Shown here piece by piece: positions 48,101 to 60,083 of a stretch of 64,000 bases of DNA. The first letter of the stretch is position 1, and the number at the start of each line of letters is the position of its first letter. Both the position numbers and the translations under genes were made by a program. Source of the stretch: Phellopilus nigrolimitatus (taxonomy: Eukaryota > Basidiomycota > Agaricomycetes > Hymenochaetales > Hymenochaetaceae); assembly GCA_021029095.1 (NCBI GenBank), contig JAJOHG010000007.1, forward strand, positions 496,001-560,000, written 5' to 3'. The notes below the pieces were generated by a model. That model did not search any database, was not told the origin of the DNA, and saw only the letters and a list, made by a program, of their open reading frames with translations.

Positions 48101-48632
48101 CTTCCCTGCGCACAATACGATTTATTTATTGAACTCTACTCAGGAGCGGAATAGCTTGGGAGGTGCGTTCAATCGGGAATTACGATGTTAGAACAAAAAT
48201 TGATTCGACGGCATTCGTCGCGCTTCGCTTCGCATTGTCGATGGCCCATAGCTGTAAAAGCGGTGACTGCCGCGCAGCTCTCAATGGCAAGTGACGGCAT
48301 ATACCGTGTCACCCTTGACGAGGCTATCGAGGCCATGCGCCTCACTGCCGCCGATATGAGTGTCAAATATAAGGAGACGAGTCTTTCTGTGAGTAGCTCA
48401 TTCTTATCTCCAAATTTTGGGGAAGAAGTGTACACTGAGTACGCGCTGACCCATTTTGATAGGGATTGGCTGTAAGCATGATACATTTCTCGATTCACCT
48501 CTACCTTTCTGTGCTGAGCACTACTTTTTGGATTTTTAGACGACGGTCAAGATCCCGCTCACAGTCCCTGCTTGGTGGGCTATTCCTTTGACGATTAGCA
48601 AAGAAAGCTTCTGATACATGTTTTGAAGCTAA
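45192..48632 (+). CDS. L-serine dehydratase, bacterial iron-sulfur (SdaA) type
   Basis: Deaminates L-serine to pyruvate and ammonia with a [4Fe-4S] cluster, not PLP. Twenty-three exons close exactly to 630 residues. The Arg-rich N-terminus ([20 protein letters not shown]) suggests mitochondrial import. Landmarks: [57 protein letters not shown], and [17 protein letters not shown]. In the family the cluster cysteines lie in GGCQ, TCDP and VPCIERN. Exon starts: 45192, 45563, 45735, 45819 (7 nt), 45887, 45979, 46277, 46383, 46596, 46740, 46935, 47229, 47449, 47571, 47703, 47848, 47940, 48024, 48144, 48252, 48463 (9 nt), 48540 and 48629. The last intron (48575-48628) splits TGC, so the protein ends in the Cys that fills the cluster in bacterial enzymes; without splicing it would end in [13 protein letters not shown]. 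Confidence 0.88.
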
Positions 48633-50454
48633 TTAATACCTCGTCGCTCTCCGAACATCCCATACGCGCATAATGGCGATATTTCTCAAATAGATTTAGA
48701 CGACTTCCTCTTAAGATACGAGCCTTTTCTTACTCGACCTCCGAGCTGCTGTTTACTTTTGCCATTTGTATTATAGATAGATGTGCACATTGCTTGCTGA
48801 CTGCTTTACATGAAAGAGGAAATTCCATGGAACACATGTAGTCGATCATGACTACGAGGTGGCAGTTAGCTTGATCTGACCATAACGTTTCGCCCTCAGG
48901 CGTTTTTTCTTATCTTTGAAATGAACACAACGTTCTATGAGGAAAGAAATACTATACAAAATCAGACATAAAAACTGTGCATTTAACTGTCTGATGAAGG
49001 TTGACATCGAAAGAGACCTGATGATCAGCCAGTGCCGTGACGATGGCCTCTGCTTCGATAATAGGGACGAAGACTAGGACGACGATTGCTCACCATTTGG
49101 ATTAGTGGTCGGAGCTCTTCTTGTTTACCTTCTCCGTGTATTTCCTTATCCACTTTTCTTCAGGAGAACATATCGTGGCTTCTCAATCTTATATATATTG
49201 TCCTCTCCCTCGGATCTTTATTCTTACTCGTCGACGTCTCATCACATTCTCAATCAACTAGATCTTCGAATACTTGAAATCGTCAGCAGGTTGAAGACGC
49301 TTACATCAACTCGGTGTTTCATGTCCGAACGATGGCACTCCTCCCTTTGGTAGCAGGGCCACGGCTGTCGTGTCTGAAGCTCGAGTATATCAAATTTGAT
49401 ATTTGCTCTGTGTTGAACTAGTGCGTGAAGGAGTTGACGGCAATGGTCTGCTCGTGCTGGGACCCGACAAAGAGTGCAATGCACCTGCAGGAGGCATCCC
49501 TCGGCCGTATTGGTCTAGCGGAATCTCGCGAGGTTCTTGTCGTGTATGCAGAGCTAGGTATCATACTTCAAGTCGTGCCCGACTATGTGTTTGATGAACA
49601 AATCTAACACTCTTACGACTACGACGACTACAACGACGATAACGATTATGTAGACGGAGGCTATCGAAACAAGTTTCTTACAGTCGCTACTATGGAAGGG
49701 GTAGTGGTATTATCGACACTGTTAATGACAACGATGACTGATGAAAACGGCTTGCATCACTCAGAATTTGCGATCGAGCGAGACTATTAGTATAACGACG
49801 AATGATGATAGGACTCGGATTACCCGCTTTCTGGAGACGAGCGATGTCTTTGTGAATATCGGAGTTTCCTTGAATTGGTTTTCGGGACCGGTTTTCTTCC
49901 TTCTTTTTATTTTTCTCTGACGGATCCTTCGAATCTTCCTTGAGTCGCGACCAGCTACAAACTCGCATGGAGCTTCCACTTTCTGCAAAAAGATAGTCCA
50001 TATGGTTTACAAATGTATGCACTCAAAGTTATCTGTAATTGAATCAACCTTACTTTCCTGTACTATTTATGAAGCGGGCTTTGTTTTTGAATTCTTCACA
50101 TTTGATTTCATCATGCTGCATTGTTTTCTTCGTTTCTTATGTCCCTGCTTAGCTGTTGATATAAAATATGTTGATAAAGAAGAGACGTGCGTAAAAATGG
50201 TTGCGGAAAGGAATAAAATACAGAGGTGGCATTGATGACGTACATGTAGATACTTACTGTAATTAGCAATTCGCTGCCGTCGGCCTGACAGCCATCATTA
50301 CTGTACCTTATGTGGACTACAGCCCGCACTGCCTCTTGTGGCTTGCCGAGGGGCTCTATTCTGTTCACGAGCGACCAACACCCGTGCGCGTATTTGGCTG
50401 TCTCTCTGTTTCTTCCCTGCTTGTCAGTCGAGCTCTTCGAATTCTGCGCTAGTC
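48633..50454. other. Intergenic region containing one unresolved coding candidate
   Basis: About 1.8 kb between serine dehydratase and the Rho3-like gene, both on the plus strand. Apart from the candidate exons at 49290-49607 I see no gene. On the minus strand near 49080-49018 a short run reading FVPIIEAEAIVTALADHQ ends at a GT donor but could not be extended. The rest is AT-rich. Confidence 0.35.
49290..49607 (+). CDS. Possible terminal exons of an unrecognised gene
   Basis: Two stretches with good protein texture join in phase: 49290-49349 (VEDAYINSVFHVRTMALLPL) and 49422-49607, which includes AMHLQEASLGRIGLAESREV and ends in VPDYVFDEQI before TAA. The intervening 72 bases have a GT donor and a CTAG acceptor after a T-rich tract. 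Upstream, about 49230-49285 reads HHILNQLDLRILEIV but in another frame, and no splice pair or start could be fixed. I do not recognise the family. It could be the end of a small gene whose first exons I failed to resolve, or one interrupted by an indel. Confidence 0.3.
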
Positions 50455-51622
50455 ATGTCATCACTCTGCGGTGAATCTTCTTCCCGAACATCCTTTGGTC
50501 GACACAAGCCGGTGCGTGCGGCACGCTCTCCTACAGGCGGGCGCGTGTGGTTTATGGTGCACTCTGGAGTTTAGATACAAAGGAAGGCGGTAGTCTGCGG
50601 AGACGGCGCATGCGGTACGTTACTCAGTATATGGCTTGTCTGCTTGTTGTTGCTAAAGTGTGCACTTCGTGCTAGGCAAAACGTCGTTGCTGAACGTCTT
50701 CACGCGAGGTTTCTTCACCCAAGTCTAGTACGCTATACCCACCTCTACATTGGGGGCACGCGGCTAACGCGAGCATGTCGGCCACAGTGAGCCGACAGTC
50801 TTTGAGAACTATGTGCAGGATTTGTGGGTAGACGATCAGCTGATAGAGCTGAGCTTGTGGGACACAGCAGGTGAGTGCCGCCGTGAGAAATGGAGGTCGT
50901 TAGGAGGCCTCACGAGGCTGCGATGCGTAGGGCAAGAAGAGTTCGACCGACTGCGGTCGCTGAGCTACGCTGAAACGCATGTCATCCTCATCTGCTTTTC
51001 TGTGAGTTTCCGTGTTTCCGTTGTTCTCGGAACGCACGAGGTCTCATATGGCGAAGGTCGATAATCCGACGTCTCTGGAAAATGTTGAGTCGAAGGTCCG
51101 TATCTGTCAGCGTTGGCTAAAGGTGCTATCTTACGGAGCGCTGTGTAGTGGATAGACGAGATACTGGAATACTGTCCAGGGGTGAAAGTGCGTCTTTTAA
51201 AATACGTACTCTTATTTTAAATTGACTTTTGCCTTTATATTCAGCTTGTCCTTGTTGGTTCGTAAGCCGTGCATATTTCAAATTCGAATCTAATCGGAAC
51301 GATGTCGCTGTTAGCCCTCAAATGTGATCTCAGAGACAATCAGAACGTGATAGAACGTCTGGCGCGGTATAATTCTCAACCAGTGCAATACGAGGAAGGT
51401 CTCGCAGTTGCACGGCGTATTCGAGCATCTCGGTACCTGGGTATGTCTGTAATTATCTTCTTCTCACTTAGACCACAACTCAACTGTCGCCACGCTGCTA
51501 CTCGCACTCCAGAATGCAGTGCAAAGCATAATCGCGGAGTTACAGAGGTTTTTTCGGAGGCCGCACGCGTTTCTGTCAGCGCGCGCGCAAAGGGTCCGGG
51601 ACTTAGCTGTATAGTCTGCTAA
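50455..51622 (+). CDS. RHO3: Rho3-like small GTPase
   Basis: Membrane-anchored Rho GTPase; Rho3 in fungi directs exocytosis and actin polarity. Ten exons (50455-50511, 50575-50614, 50676-50727, 50788-50870, 50931-51001, 51057-51095, 51149-51187, 51245-51257, 51315-51440, 51513-51622) close to 209 residues. All G-box motifs are present: GDGACGKTS (P-loop, residues 28-36), [10 protein letters not shown] (switch I effector), [17 protein letters not shown] (switch II), LKCD in place of TKxD as in Rho3 proteins, and ECSAK. The protein ends in CIVC, a CaaX box for prenylation. Exon 8 is only 13 nt. A Ser-rich 19-residue extension precedes the fold. Several introns use less common donors (GTACGC, GTTCGT), which would make automated annotation difficult. 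Confidence 0.86.
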
Positions 51623-52336
51623 GGCCGTGCTCGGACTTGGCCCTTGTCCTTTGCTCACGCACGACCTTTTTGCTCTCTTAGTCTCTTTCAGGGTTTCATG
51701 GTTTTACGTCCGACACGAACGTTGCTTTACTCATTTATTTTGTTACATGGCTGGACAATAGGCTTTCATTCAACAAACCCGCTCGCTCCTTTAGAAATTC
51801 ACGGTCGCCTATATCTACCCGCAATCTATCTCATTGTACTCAGTAGTAACGCTTCTATGCTTGTATGAGTTTATTCTCTCCCCTTTACATACCCCTTCCC
51901 TCCTACGATACAGCCCTTGTAGTGATTCTAATGCCGGAAGGCTTCAATTTTCATTTGTTTACCTATTTGCTCCCGTCATTGCATATGGTCTCCGTAACTC
52001 GTGTTACGGTAAAGGCTTTCAAGTGCATGGTTTAATGAGGCCGTCTTCATCTGCCCAAGAGTGCTTAATTGAGAAAATGACCTGCTAAATGACATTCTCA
52101 TGGTAAGAAGTTTTGGCTTTAAGTACGCTTCGCGAAGAATTGTTTTTCTACAGCGATTTGCAGCGATTGGTCTTGAGCGATTTCAAGTTAGCTGTCTGTA
52201 AGGGCTGCGCTGACGTATGTAAGTACGAGTGATCGACATTGCCGTTTAAGGAAGGGTACGCGCATCGTGGTCTTCGTGTCATCGAGCTTACCAGACGCGA
52301 CCGTGAGCTCCAGACGTCACCAAGCTCACATTCACC
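51623..52336 (+). other. Intergenic region upstream of the PQ-loop gene
   Basis: About 710 bases of AT-rich and T-rich sequence between two plus-strand genes. No exon with consistent splice phases was found. It presumably carries the Rho3 3' UTR and the PQ-loop promoter. Confidence 0.35.
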
Positions 52337-53490
52337 ATGCCCGCCTGGCTTAGTACAGCAGCCTCAGTCGGCATGGCCGTGGGTCCGCCACTTGTCTACG
52401 CCGACCAGACGATTTCGATCGTGCGGAAGAAGTACGCTTCAGTTTTCCGTGCAGTTCTCATCTCAATGGCTTTCAAATAACCGTGCTGATGGGTGCAGGG
52501 ATTCAACAGGCTTTTCTCGGGACGTGTGCGGTGTTCTGTATGTGCTCGAATGATTTGCGCTTAGAAATTGACAGACTGGGAAAACTCCTTAGGCTCATCG
52601 CGAATTTTACGCGCTTGTTCTTCTGGTTGGGGGATCACTTCGAGCTTGCGCTGCTCGTGCAGTCTGTACTCATGATATTGGCGCAGGTGCGTGTCTACCT
52701 TTCAATTTTTAGTGAAAGGCGAACGTTGAACTCCATGGATTGATCTACTTAGCTGGCACTGCTGTATATCTGCATGCTCTACCGACCACGGATTAGTCCG
52801 GAAAATATTGGAGTGTCGTCCCGCCCGTATTCTTTCTGGCAATGGCCGACGTATGCGCAACATATAGAGTTTCTAGCAGGAATGATGTACGTCCAGACAT
52901 GAGCGTAGCTATATAAGTCGTCCAAAGAAAACTAACAAGATCTGGACGTAGCTTGGTGCAAGCCATTCTCTTCTTGATATTCGGGCGTTCGGAGATATTT
53001 ATCACGATCCTTGGCTTTCTTGCTCTTGGACTGGAGAGCACACTCCCAATTCCGCAGTTCTTCAGGTAAGTGAATAAATAATTGGTCGCTGGCTGGGGCT
53101 GACGTTCAATGGCTTCAGTAATTACAAGCAAAAGTCATTATACGGCTTTCGGGCTTCCACTTTGCTCGGGTGGTTTGGAGGTGATGCATTTAAGTGAGTG
53201 TTGGAATTTTCTGATCTGTTTTTGAAATCATAATGCATGACTCTACCGCAGGACCGTTTATTTCTTTCTTCAGGGATCTCGCCTCCAGTTCAAGGTCTGC
53301 GCGATTTTTCAACTATCAATCGATTGTGGTACGTGTTCTTTGTTTCAGGGACAGGGGAGAAGTTTAACATGCGACCTCACTGCGCGCAGCAATTGTCGCT
53401 CAGCGCCTGTATTATGGGAACAAGCCGCCAGCTGCAACGCTGGAAGTAGATGACGATGTGGAACAGGCGTTGGCTCTGTCGGAAGAATGA
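52337..53490 (+). CDS. PQ-loop repeat membrane protein (Any1/PQLC1 type)
   Basis: Multipass endomembrane protein of the PQ-loop (SLC66) family; the yeast relative Any1 (Cfs1) influences phospholipid asymmetry at Golgi and endosomes. Eight exons (52337-52431, 52499-52537, 52593-52686, 52753-52886, 52952-53065, 53119-53193, 53252-53328, 53390-53490) give 242 residues. The first PQ-loop region reads GPPLVYADQTISIVRKKDST; the second reads ESTLPIPQFFSNYKQKSLYG. Between them lie NFTRLFFWLGDHFELALLVQ and SFWQWPTYAQHIEFLAG, both typical of this subgroup. The C-terminus is short and acidic (VDDDVEQALALSEE). Substrate or exact role is not shown by the sequence. Confidence 0.85.
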
Positions 53491-53763
53491 GAACGAACCG
53501 ATTCTGGATAGATTGTGCATGATATGTACTACCTTAGCGTTATTTTAATGAGCTGCAGCATAGGTGATAATGAAACGAGGGACCCGCTGAGCGCTGCGGT
53601 TGCAGTGACCACGCAGTCTACGGTATGCAATCGTGGGAAGTTCAGGAAAGGCAACTGAGTATACGTATACACTTCCCTTGAGCACGGCCTGTTACCTCCT
53701 CTATACCTCCTCCACAACTCAAAAGCCCGTTCGTCGGCCACCCAGGCATCCACTACAGCCAAC

Positions 53764-56700
53764 ATGGCCGCGACGAAGCCCATCACATTTTGCGAGCATC
53801 TCCAGCTCTCCAGCATTGGCGTACAGCCCGCGTCCATCTCGTTCCAGGTCCGTTGCGTGTCAGGGTTTCTTGTTACAAGATTCGCGTTTTCTGATGCTCT
53901 TTCGTGTTTGGTTTTGATTTCGCGCAGACGTTGACCCTCGAGAGTGACCATTTTATATGTGTACGCGAAAAGGTCAATGAACAGAATCAGGTCGTCATCG
54001 TCGACCTCGCAGACGCGAATAATGTCCTTCGCCGGCCTATCACAGCCGACTCCGCCATAATGCATCCACACAAGAAAATCCTCGCTCTCAAATGTATGTT
54101 AATACGCGTTCTTTTACTTACGGCGGACGTGGTTTAATCGTTTTCTCTTTTGTCAATGCAGCCAGTCGTACACTCCAGATTTTTAACATCGAGACGAAGC
54201 AGAAAGTCAAATCGCACGTCAACAATGAGGACATCGTTTTCTGGAAGTGGGTGTCGGACACGGTGATTGGGATGGTCACGGACACTGCGGTCTTCCACTG
54301 GACGATTGCAGACCAGACCTCGGCGCCGCAGAAGATCTTCGACAGGCACGCGACTCTCGCTGGCGCGCAGATCATCAACTACCGCATGTCGGGCGACGAA
54401 AAGTGGATGGTTCTCATTGGCATTGCGGGAAACACGACGAACCCGTCTGCGTTCAAAGTTAAGGGCGCGATGCAGCTCTATAGCATCGACCGCTCAGTCA
54501 GCCAGCCGATTGAAGGACACGCGGCTTCGTTCGCGGAGTTGAAGCTGGACGGACATCAGCACCCCACGAAACTCTTTACGTTTGCTGTCAGAACTGCTAC
54601 CGGTGCTAAGGTGCGCGAGGACCAGTTTTCAGTTATATTCACAACCAGCTCACAGTACCGACGATAGCTCCATGTCGTTGAAATTGACCACCAAGCTTCA
54701 GACCCGATATTCTCGAAAAAGGCCTGTTGACGTGTTTTTTCCTCCGGAGGCGACGAACGACTTCCCCGTTGCGATGCAGGTTTCGAAGAAGCATGGCATT
54801 GTGTACCTCGTCACCAAGTTTGGTTTCATTCACTTGTATGACCTTGAATCTGGTGCATGCGTGTACATGAACCGCATCAGCGGAGAGACCATCTTTGTAA
54901 CTGCTGAGCACGAGGCGACGAACGGTATCATTGGGATCAACAAAAAGGGTCAGGTGCTCAGTGTCAGCGTCGACGAGGGTTCAGTCGTCCCGTACATCCT
55001 CGGGACACTCAATAACACGGAGCTCGCGTTCAAACTTGCGAGCCGTGCAAATTTGCCCGGTGCTGATGACCTATATATCAAGCAGTACCAGGCGCTCTTT
55101 CAGAGCGGCCAGTTTAACGAAGCGGCAAAAATCGCAGCGAACTCGCCGCGTGGTATCTTGCGGACGGCGCAGACAATCGAGGCGTTCAAGACCGCACCAG
55201 CGCCGCCGGGTGGTTTGTCGCCTATTCTCCAGTACTTCGGTATCTTACTGGAGAAAGGTGAGCTGAATCAGTTGGAGTCGCTCGAACTTGCGCGTCCGGT
55301 CTTGCAGCAAGGTCGCAAGCAGCTTCTCGAGAAATGGCTGAAGGAGAACAAGCTCACCTGCAGCGAAGAGCTAGGCGATATTGTCCGTCTGCACGACATG
55401 ACGCTCGCCCTCAGCGTGTATCTCCGTGCAAATGTCCCGAACAAAGTTGTTGCCTGCTTCGCCGAGACAGGGCAGACTGACAAGATTGTTCTGTACTCTA
55501 AGAAGGTTGGCTATTCTCCAGACTATACTGCGCTCTTGCAGCACATTATGCGCACGAATCCGGATAAGGGTGCCGAATTCGCAGCACAACTTGTGAACGA
55601 CGAGTCCGGTCCGTTGGTTGACATTGACAGGGTAAGAAATTACTTCAGGCTCAGTCACATACGTGTACTATGCTTAGCATTTGTTTGAGTAGGTTGTCGA
55701 CATATTCATGTCACAAAACATGATTCAGCCCGCGACCTCCTTCCTTCTTGATGCACTAAAGACAACAAACCCGAGCAAGGTCACCTCCAGACCCGGCTTC
55801 TGGAGATGAACCTTGTTCATGCACCGCAAGTCGCGGATGCCATTCTTGGAAACGAAATGTTCTCATATTACGACAAGCCGAGGATTGCGAACCTGTGCGA
55901 GCGTGCTGGCCTGCTGCAAAGGGCCCTCGAGCATTATGAAGACATTAACGATATCAAGCGCGCTATTGTACATACCAATGTGTTACAGCCCGATGTACGT
56001 ATAAAAATGATTTACAAACACTCTGGATTGACAGGTTTTCTCTTGCAGTGGCTCGTCAACTACTTCAGCAGGCTGACCACTGAGCAATCGATGGCATGCA
56101 TGCAAGAAATGCTCCGCGTGAATATCCGTCAGAACTTGCAAATTGTCGTGCAAATCGCGACAAAATATTCTGAAATCCTCGGTCCCGTCAAGCTTATCGA
56201 GATGTTCGAGTCATTCAAGAGCTTTGAGGGTCTTTACTATTACTTGGGCTCGATCGTCAACCTCAGCCAAGATTCTGAGGTGCACTTCAAGTACATTCAG
56301 GCTGCGACGCGTACCGGACAGATCCGTGAGGTTGAGCGTATTTGTCGCGAGAGTAACTTCTATCATCCCGAGAAGGTCAAGAACTTCCTCAAGGAGGCGC
56401 GTCTTCAGGACCAGCTGCCGCTTATCATTGTGTGCGACCGCTTCGACTTCGTACATGACCTGGTCCTGTATCTTTACCAGAACGGGCTGACGAAATTCAT
56501 CGAGGTGTACGTGCAACAGGTGAACTCCGCGCGCACGCCACAGGTCGTTGGTGGGCTGCTTGATGTGGACTGCGACGAAACCACTATTAAGGGTTTGCTT
56601 ACGTCAATCACTGGCAATTTTCCAATCGAGGAGCTCGTGCAGGAAGTGGAATCGCGTAATAGACTGAAGCTGATTTTGCCTTGGCTTGAGGCGCGCATCC

Positions 56701-59700
56701 AGGCTGGCAGTCAGGACCCAGCCGTTTACAATGCCATCGCAAAGATTTTCATCGACAGCAACAGTAATCCGGAGGCTTTCTTGAAGGAGAACAACGTAGG
56801 CAACGACATTCGTGCATCATGATCTTGGATGTTAATGTTTTTGAACAGATATACGAGCCTTTAGTTGTCGGCAAGTATTGCGAAAAGAGAGATCCATACC
56901 TCGCGTACATCGCTTATGCTAAGGGCTTTTGCGATGAGGAGCTCATTGCGATTACGAATGACAACTCGATGTTCAAGCAGCAGTCCCGTTACCTCGTTAA
57001 AAGGCGTCAGTTAGATCTATGGGCCCAGGTTCTCGTGCCTGATAATGTTCACCGCCGTCAGCTCATCGACCAGGTTGGCGTACTCTTATTTGTCGAATTT
57101 TCAGTATACTGACGTTCTGCGTCAGATCATTGCCACAGCTCTTCCTGAATGCACAGACCCTGACGATGTCTCTGTCACTGTCAAGGCCTTCATCTCGGCT
57201 GATCTTCCCATCGAGCTTATCGAGCTCTTGGAGAAAATCATCCTCGAGCCGTCTCCGTTCAGTGACAACAAGAATCTGCAGAACCTCCTGATGCTTACGG
57301 CCATTCGCGCGGATAAGGGCAAGGTTGTCAATTACATCACTAAGCTCGAGAATTATGACATTGCCGAAATCGCCAAAATTGCCATTGACCACGGGCTCTA
57401 CGAAGAAGCGTTCATGATCTTCAAAAAGTACGACCAACACGCGAACGCTATTAATGTTCTCGTGGAGCATATTGCTAGCATTGACCGTGGTCTGGACTAT
57501 GCGACCAAGGTCAACAGGCCTGAAGTATGGAGTCGATTGGCAAAGGCGCAGCTCGACGGTCTTCGTATTAAGGATTCCATCGGTATGTGAAGTAAAACCA
57601 AAACTTCTTCCATGTTTCGCTCACTGGTTTATATAGATTCGTACATCAAGGCTGAGGATCCTACGAACTTCCTGGAAGTCATCGAAATGGCATCTAGAGC
57701 TGACAAATACGACGACCTCGTCCGGTATCTGCAAATGGCACGCAAGACGCTACGGGAGCCGAAGATCGACACGGAGCTCGCTCATTCATACGCGAAAACG
57801 GATCGTCTGCACGACATGGAGGACTTCCTTTCGATGACTAACGTCGCGGATATTCTCGAGGTCGGCGAGAAGTGCTTCAACGACGAGCTTTACCAGGCTG
57901 CGAAGTTACTGTTCACAAGCATCTCGAACTGGGCAAGGCTAGCAACGACCTTGATTTACCTAGGAGAGAACCAAGCTGCCGTGGAGAGCGCTCGCAAAGC
58001 TGGTAACACCCAGTGAGTCGGCTCTCAGAAAGCGTTCTTGTCTAGCTATTGACAATTATAATAGGGTATGGAAGCAGGTTCACGCTGCGTGTATTGAGAA
58101 ACAGGAATTCCGTCTCGCACAAATTTGTGGCCTCAACATCGTCGTACACGCAGTACGTGACTCGCTTCTAATTAGCTTTTGCGTCTTCTCACATTTCCTA
58201 ATCTCTACAGGAGGAACTAGCAGGTGTTCTTCAGTCATATGAGCGCCGAGGCTACTTTGATGAAGTTCTGGCCTTAATGGAGGCTGGCCTGAGCTTGGAG
58301 CGTGCTCATGTACGTTCGATATCGCACTAACTGAACGATTCTGTTTGACTGACACACTTTCAGATGGGCATCTTCACTGAGCTGGCTATTCTATACAGCA
58401 AGTACCGACCAGAGAAGCGTGCGTGTGCCTCCAGTTGGCCCGGAACTAGGTTACTAACTTTTCTTTAAGTCATGGAACATCTCAAGCTCTTCGTCTCGCG
58501 TATCAACATCCCGAAGGTCATAAAAGCCACCGAGAAGGTGCATCTCTGGCCGGAGCTGGTTTTCCTATATGTCAAATACGACGAATTTGTAAGTCTGAAA
58601 TCAGATGTCTCCAAGAGGTATTTTTTGACCGCTTTATCAGGACAATGCTGCTCTCGCTATGATGGAACGCTCGCCTGATGCATGGGAGCACAACCAATTT
58701 AAGGATGTGGTCGTTCGTGTTGCAAACGTTGAAATGTAAGTGAAAATCCCTGCTTCATTGACAAGCCTCTGTCTGACCCTTTGGACTCGCAGCTACTACA
58801 AAGCTCTGTCATTCTACTTACAAGAACAGCCTATGCTCCTTAATGATCTGTTGACCGTCCTATCTCCTCGGATAGAACACACCCGTGTTGTTCGTCTCTT
58901 CCAACGTAGCGACAACGTACCTCTCATCAAGCCCTATCTGATCGCCGTGCAACGTGTAAGCATCAAATACCTTACTCATGTTGCAAGAGCTAAGGCTAAA
59001 AAAATCCTAGTTGAATGTCGAGGCTGTTAATGAGGCTTATAATGACTTGCTCATCGAAGAGGAGGACTATAAGACTCTTCGCGATTCGATTGATAGCTTT
59101 GATAACTTCAACAACTTGCAGCTCGCTAAGCGTCTCGAGAAGCATGAGCTACTTGAATTCCGTCGCCTGGCTGCTCATCTTTACAAGGTCTGTTTTCTAG
59201 GTATTCCACTCACTTTAATTCTTAGAAGAACTCATGTTTTTGCAGAAGAATGGCAAGTGGGAGGAGTCGATCTCGCTGTCGAAGCAGGACAAGCTTTTCA
59301 AGGATGCTATGCAAACTGCTGCGTTCTCCGCGTCGAAGGAGGTGACCGAGGAGCTTCTTTCATATTTCGTTGACATTGGGAACAAAGAATGCTTCGCAGC
59401 AATGCTATACTCGTGCTTCGACCTTCTCAGTCCAGACTTCGTCGAGGAGCTCTCGTGGCAACACGGCCTCAATGATTTTTTAATGCCGTACAAAATTCAG
59501 GTGCAGCGATCACTCACCGCGAAGGTCGTTGCGTTGGAGAAGCAGGTACAGGAGCTCTCTGTGAAAGACACGAAAAAGGAGCAAGCAGAGGCCGATGCGC
59601 CGATTATAAACCCTGGTGGTTTCGGCAACCGATTACTTTTAACACAGGGCAACGGATTCGCTCAGGCGCCCCCGCCAATGATGATGAATGGTACGGGCAT

Positions 59701-59820
59701 ACCACCTATGCCAACTGGACTTCCGTCGGTACGTCTACATTACTTTCCCTCAATATCAACGACCCTTCCACTTATACGTGATCTGTACTGCAGCATATGA
59801 CTGGCTTCGCTGGCTTCTGA
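53764..59820 (+). CDS. CHC1: Clathrin heavy chain, with two frame breaks
   Basis: Forms the triskelion legs of clathrin coats at the trans-Golgi, endosomes and plasma membrane. Eighteen exons give about 1691 residues once two single-base faults are allowed for. Order: N-terminal beta-propeller ([15 protein letters not shown] start, [20 protein letters not shown]), linker, then the alpha-solenoid repeats ([50 protein letters not shown]) and trimerisation end ([20 protein letters not shown]), with a Met/Pro-rich tail ending GFAGF. Exon starts: 53764, 53928, 54162, 54668, 55693, 56049, 56849, 57126, 57637, 58065, 58211, 58364, 58470, 58641, 58793, 59011, 59246 and 59794. In exon 4 one base too many near 54723 creates TGA. 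In exon 5 one base is missing near 55762. They are 1 kb apart and do not compensate before the first stop. For such a central single-copy gene, assembly error is the simplest reading. Confidence 0.93.
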
Positions 59821-60083
59821 TGATACCTTCTGAGGACTTTGTTTACTACTCGGTTTATGTATATTTCTTTGCTTCAGTTAATAATATGAGCTTTCTTTAG
59901 AGTTCGCTTTTCTTAATCATCCCAATGTCTGCTACCGCTATCTGCTCGGTCGGAGTTACAATGGTGTTGCAATATGGATCATCTATAACAATTTCGCCAT
60001 TATATTTTGCACTAGATATAGCATGACAAGAAAGAAAAACAGCCAAGGAGCGTGAAAAGAAAATGGAACGGAGCATTTTATTG
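59821..60083. other. Convergent 3' region between clathrin and the F-box gene
   Basis: A short AT-rich gap between two converging genes, holding both 3' UTRs. No further element was seen. Confidence 0.4.

Noticed and set aside
53529..54071. Minus-strand open frame of 180 codons
   Set aside because: It is antisense to the first clathrin exons, which are conserved on the plus strand.
54582..54700. Continuous open frame upstream of the VDVFFPPEA part of clathrin
   Set aside because: It is open by chance across the intron. The family sequence LHVVEID lies in the other frame, so it is not the normal coding path before 54702.
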